The notes below the pieces were generated by a model, which saw only the letters and a list, made by a program, of their open reading frames with translations, searched no databases and was not told where the DNA came from. A stretch of DNA of 64,000 nt, taken from assembly GCA_028288585.1 (NCBI GenBank), contig JAQBNL010000025.1, forward strand, positions 1 to 64,000, written 5' to 3'. Positions within the stretch are counted from its first letter, which is position 1. Each line of letters begins with the position of its first letter. Below, in pieces: positions 60,667 through 64,000 of the stretch. The stretch is from Chitinophagaceae bacterium (GTDB lineage: Bacteria > Bacteroidota > Bacteroidia > Chitinophagales > Chitinophagaceae). A program made the position numbers and the translations under genes.

Positions 60667-63600
60667 ATGCAGAAGATTTTGACTTTCCTGGTTTTCTTTG
60701 CTTTGGCTATGCCTTCAATCGGGCAGAGCAATTTTTCTTTTAATTGCAGAAAGGATACTACTATTGAGTGCACAACCTCATGTTTAACTTTAAAAACCAG
60801 GCTCCCAAATGTTTATTCATCAACAGCCTCCTACAGTGTAAATGAAATATCGGTGCTTAGTTGTTTTCAACCTTATGTAAGCCCTTCAGCCAATGGAACC
60901 CTGGCTAACTTATTAATTGATGATAGGTACTCACCCCCAATAGATATTACATTTCCTTTTTCGTTTTATGGAAATACTTATACAAAGCTTATAGCGAGCA
61001 CCAATGGATTTTTAAGTTTTGATATTTCAAAAGCTACAGCATTTAGCCATTTTGGTATTTTGAAAAACGGGGCTTCATTAAGTTCTACTTCAGGTACTCC
61101 TGAGGATTTGCCAAGTAGCTTGTACGACAAAGCTTTAATAATGGGTCCTTATCATGATCTGGATCCTAATATTTCCACCGCCACCCAACAAATTAAATAT
61201 GATGTTATTGGAACTGCACCATACAGAAAATGGATATTGAGTTATTATAATGTTCCATTATATACTACTGCCTGTTTAAATCTTAATTATAATACTCACC
61301 AGATAGTGTTGTATGAAACATTGGGAATTGTTGAAATATTTATTTTCAATAAAGAGATTTGCCTTAACTGGAATAATGGAAGAGCTATGATAGGATTGCA
61401 GGATTTTAATAAAACTTCTGCAATAATGGCTCCCTTAAGAGGGGCAAGCAGTGCGCCGTGGGGAAGTAACGGAATAAATGAAAGCTGGCGTTTTGTTCCG
61501 TCAGCGGGGCAATCTTTATTTAAAAAAGTTGAGCTATATACTTTATCGGAAAATTTTGTGACCACAGGAAAAACCACAGCAGCTGGAAATAATTTATTAG
61601 ATGTAAGTTTTGATAATGTTTGTCCGCCAAGTACAGGCGAAACTTATCTTGTAAAATCTTTTTATAAAGATCCCGCTAACTTATCATCTGAAATTATAGG
61701 TATTGATACAATTAATATTTCACGGGGAGATCCCATAAACGTAAATATTACACCTGCTACATGTGTTCAAACCAGTACGGGCCAGCTAAGTGTAACTTCT
61801 CCTTTAGGTTCTATGTATGAATATTCTATTGATGGAAATAATTGGCAGTCATCAACCACGTTTAATCTTGCGCCAGGTTCATACACACTTAGATCCAGAA
61901 TAGTGGGAAGTAATTGTATTTCAAGTAAATTAATTAATATCAGTACTGAATCGTTTGAGGCCAGTATTAAAGTTATTCTTAAACCGTGTCCACCGCCCCT
62001 TTCGGCTTTAATTCAAGTTTTCCCGGTACATGGAGTGCCGCCATATTTATATTCACTTGATGGGGGCGCATTTCAAACCTCAGATACTTTTACAGGATTA
62101 TTGGAAGGTAATTATACAGTGCTGGTGAAGGATGCCAGGGGTTGTAGTTATTCCCAGGTAGTAACAATAATTAACCAGGGTTTAGCATCGGCCTCAGTAA
62201 ACAATTCAATTTGTGGCAAAGCGCCTTCAGGCTCAGTAACCGTTACCCCTAATTTTGGATTCTCTCCTTACAGTTATTCGCTCAATGGCGGTTCATTTCA
62301 GAGCTCAAATGTTTTCAGCAGTTTAACCCCGGGAACATATAATATTACTATCCAGGATTCAACATTATGTAATTATATTTTGCCTGTTACAGTAAACACC
62401 GATATTATTATGTATGCAAATCCTGCAATAGTACGGCCAGACTGTTATGGAAATTCTAATGGGAAAATTACAATCCATCCTTTTATGGGTGATCCACCTT
62501 ACAGCTATGCTATAGATTCTCAAGCATTTAAAAGCGATAGCACATTTAAAAATCTATCTGCCGGAAATTATGTTCTACATATAAAAGATTCTACAGGATG
62601 CATACTGGATACAACGGTAACTGTATTTCAACCCAATCCTGTAGGTGGCTCAGCAGTAATAATCCCCGCTACCAATTGCCTTGGAAACGATGGACAAATT
62701 ACTGTTAAGGCTAACGGGGGTAATGTGCCATACATGTTTTCAATTGACAGCGGTGCAACTTACCAGGCAAGTAATTTTTTTTATGCCAAGGCAGGAGCAT
62801 TTGATATTATAATAAAAGATAGGACCGGTTGTTCAACAAAAGTAAGTGATACAGTTTTTGCAAACGATAGCCGGTTAATAGTGGATTTAGGACCAGATAA
62901 AACCATTTGTGCCGGCAATTCTGCAACGATAACAGTTACGAGTACACAACCCGTGGCTATTTATAATTCAAATCCTTCCGCAGGATTAAGTGTTGTAACC
63001 TCTCAAACACTTATTGCCACTCCGGCTGATACAACTACCTATATTATTTTTGCAAAAACTGCGATCTGCCAGGGTTATGATTCAATAACTATAAATGTGT
63101 TACATAAACCTATTGCAGATGCAGGAAAGGATACAGTAATATGTAATAATACATATGCTTCATTATATGGTAATGCAAAAAATGTATCAGGTAGTGTAAA
63201 CTATATGTGGTTGCCATCTCCTGATATAGTGAGTCCAAACTCACAGGGTACAAGAGTATATCCCAAAATCATTCGTCCAAATAGGTATAGATTGGAAGTG
63301 AGCGATAATTATGGCTGCCATTTTAAATCATACGACGATGTAGTAGTAACTATGCAGCCGCCTTTTATTCCTTCTGCAGGTAATGATACTATTGCTTCAA
63401 TTGGTATTCCGCATCAGTTGCAGGGTAGCAGCGGAGGTATGGAATATTTATGGTCTCCTGCTGCTGTTTTAAATAACCCGGCTTTACAAAACCCTATTGC
63501 TGTTCTGCAAAATGATGTAAAGTTTAATTTAACGGTAAAAGATTCTTTAGGCTGTATTGGCACAAGCACGGTATTGGTAAAAGTTTATAAGGGAATAACG

Positions 63601-63870
63601 TATTATATACCTAATGCGTTTACTCCAAACGGAGATGGAATGAATGATACTTTTAAGGCAATTGCACCGGGAATAAAGCAAACAAATTATTTTAGAATAT
63701 ATAACCGTTGGGGAAAGTTAATGTTTGAAACTTCTAATATTAAAAATGGCTGGGATGGAAATTGTTCAGGGATGCCCCAACCTACTTCAGTATATGTCTG
63801 GATTATAAAAGGTATGGATATAGCCGGGAAGATTATTGATTTAAAAGGCACTGTAACACTCATCCGGTAA
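60667..63870 (+). CDS. Type IX-secreted surface protein with SprB repeats and CHU_C tail
   Basis: 1067 residues from the ATG at 60667, which gives the signal peptide MQKILTFLVFFALAMPSIGQ; the -7 element at 60628 agrees. An N-terminal domain (about 25-300) contains FPFSFYGNTYTKLIASTNGFLSFD, a lectin/nidogen-like sandwich. Five SprB-type repeats follow (about 370-745; SLDGGAFQTSDTFTGLLEGNYTVLVKDARGC and relatives). Two PKD-like domains (about 745-960) and the CHU_C type IX sorting domain (about 975-1067; YYIPNAFTPNGDGMNDTF) close it. Exported by the T9SS and attached or released at the surface; adhesion or gliding are likely. Confidence 0.88.
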   Translation: MQKILTFLVFFALAMPSIGQSNFSFNCRKDTTIECTTSCLTLKTRLPNVYSSTASYSVNEISVLSCFQPYVSPSANGTLANLLIDDRYSPPIDITFPFSFYGNTYTKLIASTNGFLSFDISKATAFSHFGILKNGASLSSTSGTPEDLPSSLYDKALIMGPYHDLDPNISTATQQIKYDVIGTAPYRKWILSYYNVPLYTTACLNLNYNTHQIVLYETLGIVEIFIFNKEICLNWNNGRAMIGLQDFNKTSAIMAPLRGASSAPWGSNGINESWRFVPSAGQSLFKKVELYTLSENFVTTGKTTAAGNNLLDVSFDNVCPPSTGETYLVKSFYKDPANLSSEIIGIDTINISRGDPINVNITPATCVQTSTGQLSVTSPLGSMYEYSIDGNNWQSSTTFNLAPGSYTLRSRIVGSNCISSKLINISTESFEASIKVILKPCPPPLSALIQVFPVHGVPPYLYSLDGGAFQTSDTFTGLLEGNYTVLVKDARGCSYSQVVTIINQGLASASVNNSICGKAPSGSVTVTPNFGFSPYSYSLNGGSFQSSNVFSSLTPGTYNITIQDSTLCNYILPVTVNTDIIMYANPAIVRPDCYGNSNGKITIHPFMGDPPYSYAIDSQAFKSDSTFKNLSAGNYVLHIKDSTGCILDTTVTVFQPNPVGGSAVIIPATNCLGNDGQITVKANGGNVPYMFSIDSGATYQASNFFYAKAGAFDIIIKDRTGCSTKVSDTVFANDSRLIVDLGPDKTICAGNSATITVTSTQPVAIYNSNPSAGLSVVTSQTLIATPADTTTYIIFAKTAICQGYDSITINVLHKPIADAGKDTVICNNTYASLYGNAKNVSGSVNYMWLPSPDIVSPNSQGTRVYPKIIRPNRYRLEVSDNYGCHFKSYDDVVVTMQPPFIPSAGNDTIASIGIPHQLQGSSGGMEYLWSPAAVLNNPALQNPIAVLQNDVKFNLTVKDSLGCIGTSTVLVKVYKGITYYIPNAFTPNGDGMNDTFKAIAPGIKQTNYFRIYNRWGKLMFETSNIKNGWDGNCSGMPQPTSVYVWIIKGMDIAGKIIDLKGTVTLIR

Positions 63871-64000
63871 TATGGTTCCTGCTTTTTAATTCACTTGCTC
63901 GTTTCATATCTATTTACCAATGCATCTTATCAAATCGCAGACAGCGAATGATGAGTACTTCGCATCTGTAATATCAGAATAAATTATTAAAATACTTTTT

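Noticed and set aside
1-64000. tRNA or rRNA genes, insertion sequences and prophage
   Set aside because: No cloverleaf, rRNA signature, transposase, integrase with attachment repeats or phage structural gene was recognised. XerD at 31906 has housekeeping context.

Overview
The window reads as chromosomal DNA of a Bacteroidota bacterium, most likely a member or relative of the family Chitinophagaceae. The signs are AT-rich DNA, SusC/SusD glycan uptake proteins, the type IX secretion protein PorW/SprE, a CHU_C-tailed surface protein with SprB repeats, a bacillithiol-type YtxJ protein, a HYC_CC_PP protein, and Bacteroidota-type promoters (-7 TAnnTTTG, -33 TTTG/TTG). I saw no tRNA, rRNA, transposase, phage gene or CRISPR array.

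Layout. 1-2643: two aldo/keto reductases (one cut by the window edge) and an OsmC-like protein. 2836-6506: a signalling block with a hybrid histidine kinase, a small membrane protein and a LytTR response regulator, all on the minus strand. 6695-21338: a minus-strand polysaccharide utilization locus (susC, susD, two PKD-domain surface lipoproteins, GH16 with Calx-beta, a seven-haem cytochrome c, GH5-CBM6, GH3 and a clan GH-A hydrolase). The enzyme set points to beta-1,3-glucan (laminarin-like) or mixed-linkage beta-glucan. It is divergently controlled by a membrane-bound propeller/Y_Y_Y/LuxR-type regulator (21544-24414). 24968-27099: an aldo/keto reductase coupled to a CE2-like esterase. 27144-37706: mostly housekeeping genes (mpl, an exonuclease, a glycosyltransferase, xerD, rnhA, an acyl-CoA carboxylase) mixed with small redox and lipoprotein genes. 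37784-43300: PBP1A and PorW/SprE. 43546-45181: AtpZ-type genes without the rest of the ATP synthase. 45895-50188: sucC, a purine nucleoside phosphorylase and a porin. 50271-56410: a plus-strand copper/heavy-metal cluster with HMA proteins, a Met-rich outer-membrane protein and a Csp four-helix protein, but no pump. 56548-63870: a sugar isomerase-like protein, an outer-membrane protein, an ATP-grasp/glutamine amidotransferase pair and a large SprB-repeat adhesin-like protein.

The most unusual signal lies in the spaces around the two-component genes. Four intergenic sites share a 9-12-9 direct-repeat box (21-bp period, spacer AC/G-R-GGCAAAA) with the architecture of a LytTR binding site. Three of them are followed on the minus strand by a conserved promoter-like element, about 100-160 nt of non-coding sequence and a near-identical intrinsic terminator. 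Two of these cassettes are tandem duplicates between the LytTR regulator gene and the kinase operon. The terminator of one sits almost directly on the start codon of that operon. The fourth box is in the osmC promoter. I infer a LytTR regulon that makes small RNAs or attenuated leaders and probably feeds back on its own kinase.
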